Of a stretch of 64,000 nucleotides of DNA, positions 1 through 10,662 are shown piece after piece (within the stretch, counting starts at the first letter, position 1; each line of letters opens with the position of its first letter). The translations under genes were made by a program, and so were the position numbers. This stretch comes from Paraphysomonas bandaiensis (lineage: Eukaryota; Chrysophyceae): NCBI GenBank assembly GCA_965644295.1, contig CBFFRP010000136.1:230905-294904 (forward strand), in the 5' to 3' direction. The notes under the pieces are model-generated. The model saw only the letters and a list, made by a program, of their open reading frames with translations, made no database searches and was not told the origin of the DNA.

Positions 1-1
1 G

Positions 2-166
2 AAACCTGCGATAAAACCCTCCGGAAAGAAGAAAACGAATACATCAGGTAGTTGGGATATCGAAGTTGTTCCAAATACCGATTGGGTAGACACAGGAGCG
101 GTTGGAGCTGCGCCTGTACTCAAAGGAAAGCGTAACAGGAAAAGAATTGAAAGTTATAGTTACTAG
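2..166 (+). CDS. C-terminal end of an unidentified protein, cut by the window start
   Basis: An open frame runs from base 2 to a TAG at 164-166 (54 codons). It is rich in Lys, Asn, Ser and Thr at first, then has an acidic/aromatic stretch (DIEVVPNTDWVDTGAVGAAP) and a basic tail ending RIESYSY. I do not recognise a family. It could be the end of a host gene or of a retroelement gag. No start is visible. Confidence 0.35.
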   Translation, partial: KPAIKPSGKKKTNTSGSWDIEVVPNTDWVDTGAVGAAPVLKGKRNRKRIESYSY

Positions 167-260
167 AGAAGAGTATTCATATATAATAATAATACATACA
201 TGTTGTATTTTATAGTAATATTATTATGATATTATTATACCATATATGACTTAGTCTTGA

Positions 261-421
261 TAATGTAAAAAGGTTTCTTGGAATCGTCATCATTACACAA
301 CATTAATATTCTTCATTACCTCTGTCTAAATTATATCAACAATAAACATGAGGTTTTCATGATGAATTTTTTAAAAAGGCCCAAATTTAGAATTTTTCCC
401 AAGTTTGAAAAAAGTTTGCTT
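261..421. repeat. Interspersed repeat, copy 1 (about 160 bp)
   Basis: This stretch, beginning near TAATGTAAAAAGG and ending AAAAAGTTTGCTT, recurs almost base for base at 32377-32538 in the same orientation. No terminal inverted repeats are obvious. It lies directly left of a broken Copia element here and left of a piggyBac element in the second copy. Confidence 0.8.
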
Positions 422-422
422 C

Positions 423-557
423 ACTACCGGACGGAGTACGTCTACTATCCAGCACCTGAGAGTCATCAGCAGGAGCAGCTAGTTAACCATGGTATTATTC
501 AGGGAGCACCTGATGACTCTCAGATGCTGGGATAGTAGACGTACTCCGTCCGGTAGT
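423..557. repeat. Foldback: 47-48 bp inverted repeat
   Basis: Arm 1 (423-469) and arm 2 (510-557) are near-perfect reverse complements, beginning ACTACCGGACGGAGTACGTC and mirrored at the right side. The loop is about 40 bp. It sits at the left break of the inverted Copia fragment, so it probably records the rearrangement. Confidence 0.85.
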
Positions 558-1385
558 CGTACTGGAGGCGTCCCTCGTTCCCGTATATCCAGGAGTGTTC
601 CAAACCTGTACATCTTCTATATGTATAGGTACCTTTTGTTCAATGTGGGTCCTCCCCGCAGTTACAAGTGATCGATATGCCACTATGACTCCCTTTCTTT
701 CCACCACCCTGTTGGTTTTGTATAACAATCCATCGTCATATCGTCGATGTGAAACGTCTTAACCATCCAGGTGCTGATAATTGTCAACGGATTTCGGTTT
801 GGGTTCTGTCTGTACCCATAGTGCATCAATTTCTGTGTAATATTCCTCTGGACGAGAAGGTATTTTCTCGTCTGTAAGTATATGCACACATGTGACTACC
901 TTATATCTGTGGCTGGCAGATATACCTGCTGGTATCCCACTAGGTGTCCAATCTTTAATTTGTCGTCCCAGTCCTTTCGCCTGTCAGCCTTAGGTGTCAA
1001 TATATAAGTTTTACACCCCTATACTCTAAAATATTTTAAACTGGGTGGCTGACCCATGACATACTCGTATGGTGACATGTATCCTCTATATCCGTCCATG
1101 TAGGAAGTCTGATCACGAGCAGCATAATATGCGTCTAACCAGAATGGAACCGGTAGGCCTGACTGCAACAACATCGCCAACGTCATCTCTGATACAGTCC
1201 TGAATTTTTGCTTCCCCACTGCATTCATCTCTGGACTATCTGTTGAAGACCAAGTGTGTTTGTAGCAGCCATGTGACCTCAAATAACTCCTAAGTTCCAG
1301 ATTCACCACCAGCTCTCCTGCTCCATCAGCATGGTAATGATCTATTCTCAGCTTGTACTGCCTAATCTCTCCTTCGAACACCTCT
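495..1385 (-). pseudogene. Copia (Ty1-type) integrase C-terminal part and linker, degenerate
   Basis: On the minus strand 1381-1019 reads as the second half of a retroviral-type integrase core: a DGAGEL segment in the place of the usual DNGGEF, then SSTDSPEMNAVGKQKFRTV, then MLLQSGLPVPFWLDAYYAA. The following bases resemble the Copia post-integrase region (FGCK, LVGYQQ) but contain frameshifts and stops. The last part (728-495) is the acidic linker before reverse transcriptase. The core Asp/Glu pattern is damaged, so it is inactive. It lies opposite in orientation to the reverse-transcriptase half that follows at once, which shows an internal inversion. Confidence 0.85.
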
Positions 1386-2640
1386 TGATGTTAGCTCGGC
1401 ATTCTGTTACGTGAATTTAGACGAAAAAGTGTACATATATATCCACCGCCTGATGAGGAACTCGGGGACGGATGGTGTTTCCAGTTGATAAATGCATTAT
1501 ACGGATTGCGGTCTTCACCACGTCAATGGAATCGCAACATAGACAAATTCATCAAATCAATGAAATTCAACGCATGTGTTCTTGATACGTGTCTCTATTA
1601 TCGTCGGCACAATGCAAAACTCACATTATTGATATTGTATGTAGACGATATCATAATAGCATCTGTGGACCTTGAGTTTTTAATATTTGTCAAGGACAAC
1701 TCCTGTCATACGTTCGAAATGCGTGACATGGGAGAGTGCGAGAGTTTTCTGAATATTAGGATTACGAGAGGTGAGGATTAGTTCAAATTAGATCAGTATA
1801 AATACGCAGAGAATGTGGTACAGAAATTGGCTATTAGCCCAAAGAACAAAGAAGCACCTCTAACGTCCAATGCACAGGAAATGCTAGCTACAGAAAGAGA
1901 ACTCACAGCAGAACAAGAAAATGGGTATCAACATTTCCATATCGTAATATAATAGGAGCCATTTTATATCTAGCGCTTTATACAAGACCAGATCTTGCCT
2001 ATGCCGTCGGATTGCTGTCGAGATACAGCAGTAATCCTACATACGCATCGTGTCGTTTAGCTATTCATTTATTGAAATATTTGAAGGGCACCACCAGCAA
2101 AGGAATCAAATTCAGTGGGAGTAAGTTTGACTTACATGTATTTAGTGATGCGGACTCTGGGCAGTCGATATACTAACGAGACGTTCAACTACCGGCTATA
2201 TTGTATTCTTATGTGCTGGAGCAATCGCATAGCAGTCCGAACTGCAGACTACAGTTGCAACTTCTAGTATCGAGTCCGAGTATATGGCTGAATATGCGGC
2301 CATGCAAGAACTGGTGTGGCTACGGGGGGTGTTACGAGAGCTAGGACTCGCATTGACGAAGCCAACTCCATTTTTTATGGACAGAAAATCCAGTCTACCA
2401 CAAAAGATCAAAACATATTCAGATAAAGTACCACTAGGTTCAGGAACACATAAATGGAAGGTTTCCTACAGCCAGATAGATTCATGTATCGACTAAGGAT
2501 ATGACGGCCGACATATTTACAAAAGCGTTATCTAAAAAGCTCTTTAAACTCCATGAAGAATCTATCACAGGGGAAAAGAGGAGCATTTCAAATGAAGTTG
2601 AGAAGAATCAGAAGAAGCGGTTCAAGAAAGGTTAAGGGTA
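1386..2640 (+). pseudogene. Copia reverse transcriptase / RNase H, degenerate
   Basis: The plus strand carries the typical Copia pol end: LINALYGLRSSPRQW, then the catalytic LYVDDIIIAS box near 1636-1665, a FEMRDMGECESFLNIRI segment, and after a stop LDQYKYAENVV. Later pieces resemble the DLAYAVG and RNase H segments (SDAD, VATSSIESEYMAEYAAMQE) but in several frames with stops. At least four frame breaks are needed to read it through, so it is dead. It continues into a purine tract (TGAGGAGGAG) and the LTR at 2804. Confidence 0.88.
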
Positions 2641-2803
2641 TGTTTTTAGTGGGTAAGAATCCCACATAACTGTGTTACAGCGATGTGTGATGTACACAGT
2701 ATCTTTATGAAGATTTTCACATCCATTTTATTCTATAAGATGACTAGATGATATATATAGCTGCAGTATAATGACGATTACTCGTTTCTATATTGAGGAG
2801 GAG

Positions 2804-3100
2804 TGTTGGAATACGTACGGTTCTCTAAGATAGTACTGTAGAATACGTTTAATACAATGTGAAAAACAGTAATGCGTAGTCAATAGTCAAAGGTGCTATA
2901 TAGCTATAACTGTGAAACTGAGCGAAGTATTATATCATGACGATTCAAGATACGGAAGTTGAGCAGTGGTTGACATTACCGAAATAATTTATCATGTTGT
3001 TGACATACATGTGTTACATGACAACACACACAATTGTGTATACAATTATAATAAAGTAATCTATCTAGTTTGACTAACTTAAACTTCTCTTAAAACGATC
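2804..3100 (+). repeat. Probable 3' LTR of the dead Copia element
   Basis: A polypurine tract GAGGAGGAG is followed at 2804 by TGTTGGAATACGTACGG, the usual TG start of an LTR. The same start (TGTTGGAATACGTA) is found again near 10353. The right end cannot be fixed because no second copy is in the window; 3100 is an estimate. Confidence 0.5.
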
Positions 3101-3419
3101 TTAATCATCAGAAAATGGTCAATACTCAATACGCTACAGGGTCTATGGTGTATTCACTCAATTTAGTGGCCTAGATACCTTGTCAGCACCGAGAAATGAA
3201 GACAGTTTTGCATGTATGGTTGCAGAATTAATAACGTAGTAACGCAATGGAAGTAGTGGTACGATAATCTATAATCTACAGATAATATATAATGATATCA
3301 CACCGGTCGCCAATATACCAGAAATTTCTTATTCCATGTTTGGGGTTTGGACGTTTGGACCCTCAACAAAGTCGGACTCGAACCTTTTCATGATGTTCTG
3401 GGGGATACGTACCGGAGAT
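3101..3419. other. Non-coding stretch
   Basis: No open frame with coding character and no RNA gene was recognised. Confidence 0.4.
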
Positions 3420-3620
3420 ATTTGGGAAACTAATGTGAGCCGCAAATATAGTCAGCAGATGCTTGTGTAGTACAACGGACACCAATAAATGTCACATGCT
3501 CACTGCGTTTGCTGTGAGTGATAGAGCAAAAAGTAGTTACACCTTGGTGCTTCTGGTGACGCACAATCAGCTCTCGTAGCGTTAAATAGTAGGATATCAG
3601 AGGTAAGCACTGATTATTAA
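3420..3620. repeat. Interspersed repeat, single copy of the family flanking 48.2-49.1 kb
   Basis: Shares AGTCAGCAGAT, GCTCACTGCGTTT, GAGTGATAGAGC, ACACCTTGGTGCTT, GACGCACAATCAGCT and the end AAATAGTAGGATATCAGA with the two inverted arms at 48231-48395 and 48969-49114. No coding capacity. Confidence 0.7.
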
Positions 3621-4020
3621 ATGTCTATTGCTAAAGAGACATTCATTACTCCCATGTTTGGATACACTTTGGGATTAGTCCGGTCTTACATGTGACATTA
3701 AAATGCCGTATGTTCGACGCTGTATGACTAGGCTTATGAAGATTTTCTTGGGAGTACATATGTGTGCAAACACAAGAGAGAGTTCAACTACTACGTCTAA
3801 CACGAAATCAATCTCACGATGGCAAAGTTGTTACACTGCGCAGACTACCAGGGAGTGATAATTACTCAAACAAACGCAAGCCACGAATAAACTCAAATGA
3901 ATGTAACAGCAGACAAATGATTATCACTGTAGACGGGTGCACATATTACATGTATACTCAGCCTTCAGCAATTTAGACCAGAGTTTCCACTTCACTATCA
4001 ACTCAAGAATATGAATATCT
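3621..4020. other. Non-coding stretch
   Basis: One open frame at 3764-3976 has no recognisable features and looks like chance. Confidence 0.4.
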
Positions 4021-4151
4021 GTCTGTGGGAACAAGTCGATCCAGCAAAAAAAACCAGGCTTTTTTAATGCATGTTGTTTTTAGACGAATATATTTCAGAG
4101 AAATGACGAAAAATGTCGATTTTTTTGCTGGATCGACTTATTCCCACAGAC
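4021..4151. repeat. MITE-like foldback with 32-bp inverted ends
   Basis: Arms GTCTGTGGGAACAAGTCGAT.. (4021-4053) and its reverse complement (4120-4151) differ at about two bases and enclose about 65 bp. Size and structure fit a miniature inverted-repeat element; no coding sequence. It lies about 150 bp from a tRNA gene. Confidence 0.7.
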
Positions 4152-4297
4152 GCTATACCGCTTATATGCAGCTAGGCTTTACGTGCTATATTTCAGTAAT
4201 TTTGGATATACACCCAAAAAAATACTCAAATTTTTATGATTTTATGTGCAGTATTGTGAGGTGTCGTATTTCGGAAAAGTGGTTGAAAAAAAATTTC

Positions 4298-4379
4298 CGA
4301 CTGCTGCAGGATTCGAACCTGCGCGGGAATTTCCCAATGCATTTCGAGTGCATCTCCTTAACCACTCGGACAAACAGTC
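4298..4379 (-). tRNA. tRNA-Ser, anticodon CGA
   Basis: The minus strand folds as a class II (long variable arm) tRNA. The acceptor stem GACTGTT pairs with AGCAGTC and a G discriminator follows. The D arm is TCC-GAGTGGTTAA-GGA. The anticodon stem ATGCA/TGCAT encloses loop CTCGAAA, giving anticodon CGA, which reads UCG. The variable arm is TGGGAAATTCCC, and the T arm has GGTTCGAATCC. A run of eight T residues right after the gene (minus strand) is a good Pol III terminator. No intron. The G discriminator and long variable arm both fit serine. Confidence 0.95.
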
Positions 4380-4710
4380 ACTTATATTATGTCCTCTAAA
4401 AATAACTAAATATATACTTACAAACTTGAATGTATGGAAGATGAAGAGAGACTGGATGGGGATTGTGGTCATCAATGCTCTCAGTGTTCTGAAAATGCAT
4501 CCACAGTATTCCATATATACCTGTACACACATACAGATGCCCTCTGCACCGCATGGAGTATATATGTATCTGTGCGTGTGGTAGATGTCTATGTAGACGT
4601 GTATGTATGTATGTGTGGGTAGAACTGGAGTGGATTTTATTCTCTGGTCAGATAATTAGAAGCACACACATACACATATATACACACACTGTCATCTGAA
4701 TACTGTCATA
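4380..4710. promoter_or_regulatory. Upstream region of the AspRS gene
   Basis: Contains GT/TATA-rich microsatellite-like sequence (CATATATACCTGTACACACATAC, GTATATATGTATCTGTG) like that upstream of several other genes in the window. No coding sequence. Confidence 0.3.
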
Positions 4711-6650
4711 ATGTCTACAAAAGAAGAAATCACTCTTGCCATTGAAAGCAAAGGGAATGAGATCAAAGATCTTAAGGCTCGCAAGCCCCCTACACTTAAA
4801 GAGGACCTCCAGCCTCTAGTAGCCGAGCTCCTCGCTCTTAAGGCATCCTATAAGGACATCACTGGATTAGACTTTGATCCACCTAAGAAGAAGAAGGTGA
4901 GCACTCCAGTGGAAGCACCGGTTAAAGAGGGACCCAGCAAGAAGGATCTCAATAAGGAGAAGAGGAAAGCGGAGAAGGCTGCTAAGCGTGCGGAAGCTAA
5001 AGCAATGGCTGCATCCACACCAGATGCGAATAATTCACAGGGCGCTCCTGTGGTCGATGAGTCTTTGGCTCATCTCTTTGGAGACCTTCCATTGATTCGA
5101 TCCACAGTCATTACCGACAAGGTTTACAAAGATATCGATGAAATTTCTGAGGATCACGCCGGATTCAACATCTGGGTTCGAGCAAGGGTCCATGCAAATA
5201 GAGCTGTGGGAAAGGGGTGCTTTTTATTGCTTCGTCAGCGCGTGGACTCCATTCAGGCGGTTATGTTCCAGGGCGCGTCTGTCCCCAAGGCGATGGTGAA
5301 GTACGCGACCTCTATCCCAATGGAGAGCGTGGTAGATGTGCTCGCTGAGGTTACTGTCCCTGACGTTCCTATTCAAAGTGCTACTGTTAAGAATTTGGAG
5401 CTAAATGTATTGGAGATTCACGCAGTCTCAAGATCTCAGGAGCTTCCTTTCAATCTTGAGGATGCATCAAGGAACGAGGAACAGGCAGCTGCCACAGGAA
5501 TGCCGATTGTTCACCAGGACACCTCACTCAACTACCGGTGGATTGATACTCGTACTCCCGCTAACCAGGCCATATTTAGAATTCAGTCCGGCGTCTGTCA
5601 GCTATTCAGGGAGTTTCTCACTGCACAGAAGTTCACCGAGATTCACACACCAAAGCTTATCGCGGGTGCCTCCGAGGGCGGCGCCAACTGTTTCACACTG
5701 CAGTACTTCGACCAGTCTGCGTGCCTAGCACAATCTCCACAACTATACAAGCAGATGGTATCCGCATGCGGCGGATTTGACAGAGTGTTTGAGATCGGTC
5801 CCGTCTTTCGCGCGGAAAATTCTAACACCCACAGGTCAGTCTGCCGTTAAGCATTTCAATCATGTGCTCATCCAGCTCTTCTTAGACATCTCTGTGAGTT
5901 CACTGGTATGGACTTCGAAATGGCTATTTACGAGCACTACTACGAGTGCCTAGATGTGAGTTTATGGGTTGCTTGTATTGTATGGTTTCGTTAACTGTAT
6001 GTTGTAGTTAATGGGGGAACTCTTCCACTACATGTTCGATGGTATCAGGGACAGGTTCCACCACGAACTACAGATTATCTCTCAACAGTACCCATTCGAA
6101 CCATTGCAGTACCAGCGCCCACCGCTTCGTTTGACCTACGCTGAGGGCATTGCTCTGCTGCAGGTGACTGTTGCATTGTTCTCGATGTATTGATTTAAAC
6201 TGTGCATAGGCTGCTGGGTCGACTGATGCCTCCGTTGACGATGATCTTAGCACACCTAACGAGAAATGGCTTGGAAAGATTGTTAAGGAGAAGTATGGTG
6301 TTGACTTCTTTATGATGGACAAGTATCCTCTTGCAGTAAGACCATTTTACACAATGCCCGACCCAGAGAACCCTAAGCTCTCTAATTCTTACGACGTATT
6401 TATTCGCGGCGAAGAAATTGTTTCTGGAGCGCAGCGTATCCATGACCCCGATCTTCTTGTTGAAAGAGCAACTAGCCTCGGTGTCAAAGTTTCCTCCATT
6501 CAGAGTTACGTCGACGCCTTCAAGCATGGAGCGGTGCCACATGCTGGTGGAGGAATTGGAATGGAACGCGTTGTCATGCTCTACCTCGGCTTGAAGAACA
6601 TCAGAAAAGTTTCTATGTTCCCCCGTGATCCGTCGAGACTGACGCCGTAA
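4711..6650 (+). CDS. Aspartyl-tRNA synthetase, cytosolic
   Basis: Charges tRNA-Asp with aspartate in the cytosol. Four exons (4711-5834, 5886-5955, 6008-6163, 6210-6650) join in frame to 596 residues; introns are 46-52 nt and GT-AG. Residues about 5-55 form a WHEP-like helical hairpin ([25 protein letters not shown]), followed by a Lys/Ala-rich linker and an OB-fold anticodon-binding domain. The class II core shows motif 2 ([11 protein letters not shown]) and motif 3 ([20 protein letters not shown]) and ends [11 protein letters not shown], the standard eukaryotic AspRS C-terminus. The WHEP module is not present in human AspRS and is notable. The start is the first ATG after a non-coding leader. 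Confidence 0.96.
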
Positions 6651-7276
6651 ACATGATTTTTTTGGTCAGTGCTAGAATAGTTAATATTTTGAGCCTATGC
6701 CATGGAGTTTGCTATTGCAGCTATGATCTATTTAACGGTATTAAGAAAATTATATGATTGACATCATATCGTCCATAGTCAATATACCCTTAAAAGTAGC
6801 TAGGTATCTTGAGTTTGACTGTTTGAGAGCATGAAAGCAAAACTGTATTTGTGAGGTATTGGAATTATGACCTTTACATGAAGAATGCAGTTTTCACTTT
6901 TCACTAATAGTATTACGTAGCCACGAAATGAAAAATGAAATATACATACATTTACTATGTATATAGTTACAGATATCGAATACTAGCGTACATCCATCTA
7001 TTATAAAAATATACTGCGGTGTGTTTGGAGTTCTATTTGTACCTGGTATCTGGCTATAACAAATTTCAGAATTTGGGTTATCAACTGCAACACGATATCA
7101 AGACAATAATTATCTATTAATCCATTTCCATTTCAAAGTACTGATTATATAGTAAGGCTATGGATAAACGCATAGAAACACAACACATTTCTAAAACATA
7201 TGGCAATCAGCTGCATCACGACGAGGAATTTTGTCTGTATGCCACAAACTACCACACACCACAAAATAATTCCGCA
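6651..7276. other. Convergent intergenic region, non-coding
   Basis: Lies between the 3' ends of the AspRS and LRR genes. AT-rich; nothing recognised. Confidence 0.5.
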
Positions 7277-8651
7277 CTATTTCTTTCCCTTTCCTTTCTT
7301 TTTCTTCTTCTTCGCCTCGGCCTCTTCCAGGGCCTTTCGTTCACGCTCCTTTTCATCTGCAATTGCCTTAAGGCGTTGCTCCATCTCAATCTTTGCCTGC
7401 TGTAACCGTTCCGCCTGATATCTGTGATAAGGACAAAGTAATATGACACCGATGGACTCACCTCAGCTAAGCGCCTGGATTCCGCTCTCTGACAGCGGCG
7501 TTCTTCCAACCAACTTGAGAGCTCTTTTTGCTTCTGCTCCCCCTGCATATACTTCTCAGCGGCTTCAATTATTACAATAATAGCCACACACCTCCTCCTT
7601 ATCGCGCCGGGATTTCTCGACCTGTTCGCTTGCTTCTTGTTGTTGCCGCCTCAAGCGCTCTGCCTCTTCAAACGCAGCCAAGTTGCTATCCAGCTGATTC
7701 GCTACCTTAACTACATCCTTCATATCCATGCCATTGTGGCTTACATCACAAAACAACAATTGCTTATTCTTGCACATGTGACGGGAAAATATACTTCCCC
7801 CGAGCTGACCAGCACCCACTCGCCAGATATTCAGAGACTTAAGACCCGTGTTAACTGCTAAAGACTCGGCAAATGCTGTGAAACCCTGTATATTATTGGG
7901 GTTAACTAGTGGGTTGGAGTCCAATGACAGATAGACCAGCGTGGTGTTTACTGATAAAGATTCACCGAAGGCTGTGCAGGTCAGTGGTCCGAGCTGATTG
8001 TTATCAAGCTCAAGCTTCCTGATCGTATTATTTCTCTTCAACATTCTCGCCAAATAAGATCCAGCATGATCCGATAGATCATTCGACGACAGGTCCAAAC
8101 AGGTAATGGAATTATTCACCCACATAGCCTTCGCAAGAGCTCTTGCACCTACAGAATTAATGTCTAACCGAGCTGACGAGCCCAATAAATTCTCTCTAAC
8201 AAGTTCGATCATCATCCCGATATGATGGTTCTTCGTTACTTCATCTTGTTCTTCTTGAAGCATTTTCTCCATCATCATTCTTCGTCTTTGTAGCCCAGCC
8301 TGCCTTGCAGCCCGACGACGAACTTCTCTTCTAACAAGGCGAGCATTCTCTAGATCCTGTTTAAATTCTTCGTCAAAAGCTTTCTGGAGAACTTCTCTAT
8401 CTGTGTCTGGAAAACCAGTGGTTTTAAGGTTTCTTTTCTCCATCTACAAATTTTAATGTTGAATTAAACTAATGACATTAATCAATACTCACCTCATAAT
8501 ACACGTCCGAATTATTGAGGTTAGCAGCAATTGTGGGACGAAAGGAAGCATCGTCTTCTTCCGTATCGTCAATGTTAGATATTTCATCATCAATATGCTG
8601 ATCCGTCAACCCCTCCAACTCTTCAAACTCTTTCATTAACTTCACGTCCAT
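7277..8651 (-). CDS. Leucine-rich-repeat protein with charged coiled-coil ends
   Basis: Four exons on the minus strand (8651-8493, 8443-7592, 7554-7462, 7414-7277) give 413 residues. The N-terminus is acidic, then comes a basic helical stretch (LVRREVRRRAARQAGLQRRR). About five ribonuclease-inhibitor-type leucine-rich repeats follow (for example ITCLDLSSNDLSDHAGSYLA and KLELDNNQLGPLTCTAFGE). The last 110 residues are a Glu/Arg/Lys coiled coil ending KKKKKKGKGKK. Such LRR proteins occur in cilia and as scaffolds; no specific orthologue is claimed. The second intron (7555-7591) could end three bases later (AG-AAG), a 37 or 40 nt choice that keeps frame either way. Confidence 0.85.
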
Positions 8652-9234
8652 CTTACAGTTGTTTGAACACTAATAAGACACAATACTTAACGGTCGAATA
8701 GATCTCAACAGCTGCAAGAATGAATAAGAATAACACCCCTGTATCAGTGAAAGCAATTTACCTGAATAAATCCACAGCCAGCTCCCCAAATACACCTCAG
8801 ACTAACACTAACCTGGACGAGAAATATGGTGCATATATATACATAGATGTGTGTGTGTATGTATGTGTATATGGAGTTACAGTGCTGTAAGATGCTCTTA
8901 CTGTGAAACTGCCATCTTTTTTTCCTAGGTTCCACATATCCTGATTTTTCGATAAATCCTTAGTTTTTATAGAAATATCGTAATATATAGCCATCATTTC
9001 ATGCATCAGTATTTCCTGTATTTCTCTATATAATACAGAATGAAATTACAAACTGAAAAAGAACGATTCAAGATATATTCGTATGGTGTGGTGAGTATAT
9101 GGCCCCAAAAAAACAAATAGATGAAACACACAATGAATGTGTTGAGGCTGCCTTGTATCAGTAATTTGCAAGAGGAGAGGTAGGTGTTCTACATATCAGG
9201 CTGCTTAGACCTTACGTTGATTGTTTAGTTCAAC
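8652..9234. promoter_or_regulatory. Divergent intergenic region (LRR gene / eS7 gene)
   Basis: Short shared upstream region of two divergently transcribed genes. It has a TG/TA microsatellite (about 8833-8875). A pyrimidine-rich tract precedes eS7, but no sharp element can be fixed. Confidence 0.35.
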
Positions 9235-9928
9235 ATGCTAGCTGGTAGACAAAAGATTGTGAAAGCTAATGGCGCTGAGCCAGACGAGTTGGAGGCTCAG
9301 GTTGCTCAGGAACTTCTCAACCTTGAGGTGAGTAACAGCGACCAGCTGCTATTAGTAATAACAATATCTATACGCTTTAGATGTCAGCTAATGAATTGAA
9401 AGCGGATCTTCACGATCTTTATATCTCTGCTGCTCGTGAGGTGGAAGTTGGCGGGGGCCGTAAGGCTATTGTCATTTTCGTCCCTTACAGACAGCTCAAA
9501 GATTTCCACAAAATTCAACCCAGACTTGTTCGTGAGTTGGAGAAGAAGTTCAGGTAATTAGATGTCTGCCCTTGTTGGATCATTTATTCTAATAATGTGA
9601 CACTTTTAGTGGAAGACACGTTGTTATTGTTGCCCAGAGAACCATTCTCCCCAAGACTGTCAACCGCTCTGCTCTCCAGAAGGGTCCCCGTTCTCGCTCC
9701 AGGACTCTGACACATGTTCATGAGCAGATTCTTGAAGACATCGTGTACCCCACTGAAATCGTAGGCAAGCGCACTCGCCATAGGGTCGATGGCTCCAAGA
9801 CCCTTAAGGTGTACCTCAACCCCAAAGACCAGGTCAACGTTGAGACCAAACTCGATACATTCACCTGCGTGTACAACAGCCTTACTCATAAGGACGTTGC
9901 CTTCGAATTCCCTGTGGAGAACCCATAG
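9235..9928 (+). CDS. RPS7: 40S ribosomal protein eS7
   Basis: Component of the small ribosomal subunit. Three exons (9235-9327, 9381-9553, 9610-9928) give 194 residues, exactly the usual eS7 length. Diagnostic segments are [40 protein letters not shown], the basic loop [18 protein letters not shown] and the end [20 protein letters not shown]. Introns are 53 and 56 nt with GT-AG ends. The ATG is the first in the frame and the N-terminus matches the family, so the start is firm. Confidence 0.97.
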
Positions 9929-10247
9929 ATGAATTGGCTAGCTATGTCTGTGTTTTAGCACACTCCTCTTGCTTAAATTAATCAGATACTTTCATAATTT
10001 GGGCGTATGCTGTTTGCTTCACCATATTTCTTGCAACTCAGATAAGTTTGTAAAGTAAAATGAGACCATTTAAAAGTAGATTATTCAAATGATTTAGTTA
10101 TGTTGTTAAATATGCAGTCATAATCTGATTTAATTTAAGCAGGAATTAATCTACGAAGTGGGGCCTTATATCTCATAGCAATAGCTATTTAAAGACCGTA
10201 TAATGCATAAATGTATACTGCCCTAACCTAAGACCAAGCATAGTAAT
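9929..10247. other. Non-coding stretch after eS7
   Basis: AT-rich; nothing recognised. Confidence 0.4.
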
Positions 10248-10349
10248 CAGGGCTGCATAACAATTAATTGTCAGTTATTTATAGTTGCAATTATCATCTG
10301 TCCCTATTTCAATTATTGCAATGACATAATTGACAATTAATTGTTGCTC
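10248..10349. repeat. Truncated hAT-type miniature element
   Basis: Begins CAGGGCTGCATAACAATTAATTG, matching the left end CAGGGCTGCGTATCAA of the hAT element at 40236, and continues with the same AT-rich palindromic sequence (TTGCAATTAT, CAATTATTGCAAT, GACAATTAATTG). The matching right end is absent, and a fragment resembling an LTR start (TGTTGGAATACGTA) follows at 10353. Confidence 0.6.
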
Positions 10350-10662
10350 GTGTTGGAATACGTAGAATGAAATAACAATGCTGATTCTGCCATATTCTAA
10401 TAGATTCTTTGTTACTAAGTAGAGAGATATCGTGAAGTGGAAGCCTTCAATAATGCCGACGGCGACAACCCAGTCGATTAAAAAAGTCTCAAATGAGGGT
10501 ATTACACTAAAATACGTGATAGAAGTAGAAAGTCACTGTAATTTATATAATTAGAAAATGTCTGGATTAGAAGATTGGGTTGTAGCCTAATTTAGCTATG
10601 CTTCTTAACAACAATAGCTACAATTCGCTAACATGATTGACACCTACAAATATTTAACTTTG
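10350..10662. other. Non-coding stretch with an LTR-start fragment
   Basis: Bases 10353-10366 equal the first 14 bases of the LTR at 2804; the rest does not obviously match. Nothing else recognised. Confidence 0.35.

Noticed and set aside
4025-4584. Open frames overlapping the tRNA gene and the MITE
   Set aside because: They run across a clear tRNA and inverted repeats and have no coding character.
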